Source: Straminergon stramineum (taxonomy: Eukaryota > Streptophyta > Bryopsida > Hypnales > Calliergonaceae). From it: a stretch of DNA of 64,000 nucleotides. Each line of letters opens with the position of its first letter. The first letter of the stretch is position 1. The notes under the pieces were generated by a model that was not told where the DNA came from, did not search any database, and was given only the letters and a program-made list of their open reading frames with translations. A program made the translations under genes and the position numbers. The stretch spans positions 2,048,501 through 2,112,500 of the forward strand of contig OY987273.1 of the NCBI GenBank assembly GCA_963920665.1, written 5' to 3'. Shown here one piece after another: positions 62,466 to 64,000 of the stretch.

Positions 62466-62999
62466 AGATGGTCTTTATAGAAGGCGTTACTCGTTGTATT
62501 GACAAGTGCTCTATGTGTAGAGGGCAGTGTTGCAAATCTGCCTCAAAGTATCGACATTTCGACTGGTTTTCACGGTTTCTTCAAATACCTTCTTGAACAC
62601 ACTCGTTGTGGCCTATGGTCATCCATGCACATTTCTACTTTGAATGAGCTTCTGCAACGTCTTTTGTTGCCGAAGACCGTGAATGGGTTTCTCTATGTTG
62701 CCGGTGTTGAGAACCCTAACAAGAGCGACTCCTATCCAAATCATAGTGAATTGGTGAAACTACTCCTAAGTAACCCTAGACAGCGGACTATTTTTTTGAA
62801 TCGAACTATTTTGGTACTTGAGTTAGATCCTCTCAATTGACTACAAATGTGTGTCATTGAACCCTCCATTTCTGTGAGGGATGATGTAGATCCTTTGGAA
62901 TCCCAATGTTCCTACTATGTAAAAAAGGAGTTACTATTAGAGGGAAACCCTTCACTCAAGTGGTGTAGTTGGAATCAAGTAGGCAATGTCTTCATTTGA
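62466..62999 (+). pseudogene. Second FCP1/HAD-like fragment
   Basis: The frame 62499-62840 reads ISTGFHGFFKYLLEHTRCGL followed by WSSMHISTLNELLQRLL. This is the pattern of FCP1-like proteins around motif II (a conserved Gly, then an aromatic-rich helix, then WSS and a following helix), and matches AFWSNVTT.NVELLLNNVL of the fragment at 61.3 kb. After LPKTVNGFLYVAGVENPNKS and a TGA at 62838-62840 it continues IEPSISVRDDVDPLES to a TGA at about 62997-62999. Motif I is not preserved upstream. It is either a tandem relative of the preceding domain or an unrelated HAD relic. Confidence 0.45.
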
Positions 63000-63529
63000 T
63001 TTGAAAAACACGTACTTGTTTTTTCTATATAATGATGAGTAAAATGTGGTGTACCCACCTTTGGTATATGTTATATTCAAATTTGATTCCACCATTCCAA
63101 GTGTTTGTTATTGCGTTTTCCTTTACATTTTGTTTTTCTCTTCGAAGTGAATGTTTTTTGGGATTATATCAAGAGATCTCTCGATCTCTAATTCCACATT
63201 GATATCCTAATGGGCTAATATCCATGCTTACAATTATTATTTGAGAATCCTGAATGTTGTTTTCATTAGTTTCTTCGAACACTTTCAATCCAAATTCTAT
63301 GCATGTGCTAACATCAAGAAATCTCCTAACTGTTGATTCATCTCTATAATCACCTACAACCAAACCCAAACCGGGAGCATTGCTCCAATTATATTCTTTC
63401 TTGTCCTCTTTTCATATATTAAGATGCTCTATTTCATTCAAGCCTTCCTACTTTCGTATGCTCAGTGGTCTCTAAAACCCAAATACTAGGAGATCTCTTG
63501 ATGTATTGTACCCGAACAAAGTCCAAAAT
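63000..63529. repeat. Gene-free stretch with three GAGATCTC-type palindromes
   Basis: Copies lie at about 63167-63185 (ATCAAGAGATCTCTCGAT), near 63311 (CATCAAGAAATCTCCTAACT) and 63486-63503 (CTAGGAGATCTCTTGATG). No gene. Confidence 0.6.
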
Positions 63530-63766
63530 TCACCCTAAAGTCCAATAGTAGTTAAATGTGGCATCTAATGTTGTCAAGCCACCATGTCCAAAGTAAGACA
63601 ATGCCCTCTTCCATACAAATACTTTACTCCACCTGCATAATTTGCATTTCCAAGGATATGGGGAATAATCATTCAGAGTGCATGGTATGAGCGAAGGGTC
63701 CCAATCCTTTGTGGCCTTGCACGTATCATTAACACTTGCTCTCCTCCCAACACCTTGGCCAACCAT
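63530..63766 (-). CDS. Possible BED-type zinc-finger fragment
   Basis: The 78-codon frame contains YPWKCKLCRWSKVFVWKRAL then SYFGHGG. A Cys-x2-Cys followed after about 16-18 residues by His loosely fits a BED finger of hAT transposases, but the final His/Cys is not clear and no neighbouring hAT domain is seen. It could be chance. Confidence 0.25.
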   Translation of the reverse strand: MVGQGVGRRASVNDTCKATKDWDPSLIPCTLNDYSPYPWKCKLCRWSKVFVWKRALSYFGHGGLTTLDATFNYYWTLG

Positions 63767-64000
63767 GGTGCAAATTTGCTATCAGTGTAAACATCCATGG
63801 ACTCAATCTATGGACCTAGTCATGTGAAGGAAATAATGACAAAGCCACTTGCTATGTGTGGTCTTTTGAACCCCTCAAAAGCAAGGTTGTTGCCTTCCGA
63901 TGAACTAAAACGTCCGTAGGAAGCCTCTTTCGAAGATTCAAGTCAAGAGTCTAAACATCAAAGCAAGGTGACAAGCAAATGTTGCACTAGGGGTTTATAG

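Overview
This window reads as repeat-rich nuclear DNA of a land plant, and I found no intact ordinary gene in it. The case for a plant is: a degenerate interstitial TTTAGGG-type repeat; remnants of plant-style CACTA (TNP2/DUF4218/DUF4216), hAT (DUF659) and Ty1/copia transposons; GT-AG introns; and AT-rich, intron-poor intergenic DNA. The species cannot be named from sequence. The DUF7869-like family makes me lean, weakly, to a non-flowering plant.

Layout. 1-2.8 kb: nothing recognisable. 2.84-3.8 kb: six copies of a short palindrome (CAACTCGA/TCGAGTTG). 3.9-6.7 kb (+): broken DUF7869-like gene, copy 1. About 7.0-7.3 kb (-): tRNA-derived SINE-like sequence. 8.4-17.4 kb (-): decayed CACTA transposase, with a 3.9 kb solo-LTR-like element (A) in a probable intron. 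19.6-20.3 kb (+): copia integrase relic. 26.4-28.7 kb (+): relic of an unrecognised gene. 29.9-31.8 kb (-): degenerate paralogue of the large gene at 53-61 kb. 33.0-35.7 kb (-): hAT-like transposase relic and a neighbouring ORF. 37.1-40.1 kb (-): DUF7869-like copy 2, with an intron that copy 1 lacks. 40.6-41.5, 51.7-52.2 and 52.3-52.6 kb: three tandem arrays with different units that share one palindromic core. 42.1-42.7 kb: a MITE with target-site duplications. 43.46 kb: telomere-like repeats. 45-48.9 kb: small repeats. 52.9-61.8 kb (+): large, multi-exon, broken gene of unknown family, split by a second solo-LTR-like element (B, 4.06 kb, opposite orientation to A) and ending in an FCP1/HAD-phosphatase-like region. 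62.4-63.0 kb: a second FCP1-like fragment.

The most unusual signal is a 20-bp palindrome, close to CATCGGGAGATCTCCCGATG. I saw it nowhere in the first 30.7 kb, and then dozens of times to the end of the window. It forms the shared core of three otherwise unrelated tandem arrays, each with a period of about 50-60 bp. It also lies inside four predicted introns of two unrelated gene families. A second palindrome family with the same kind of layout sits upstream of DUF7869 copy 1.

A second theme is that most in-frame stops in the broken genes are TAG, where CAG (Gln) would fit. This suggests methylation-linked C-to-T decay. Two gene families each occur twice in opposite orientation, so paralogue comparison could be used to place introns, frameshifts and the LTR insertion. 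All family names rest on motif recognition by eye; no database search was run.
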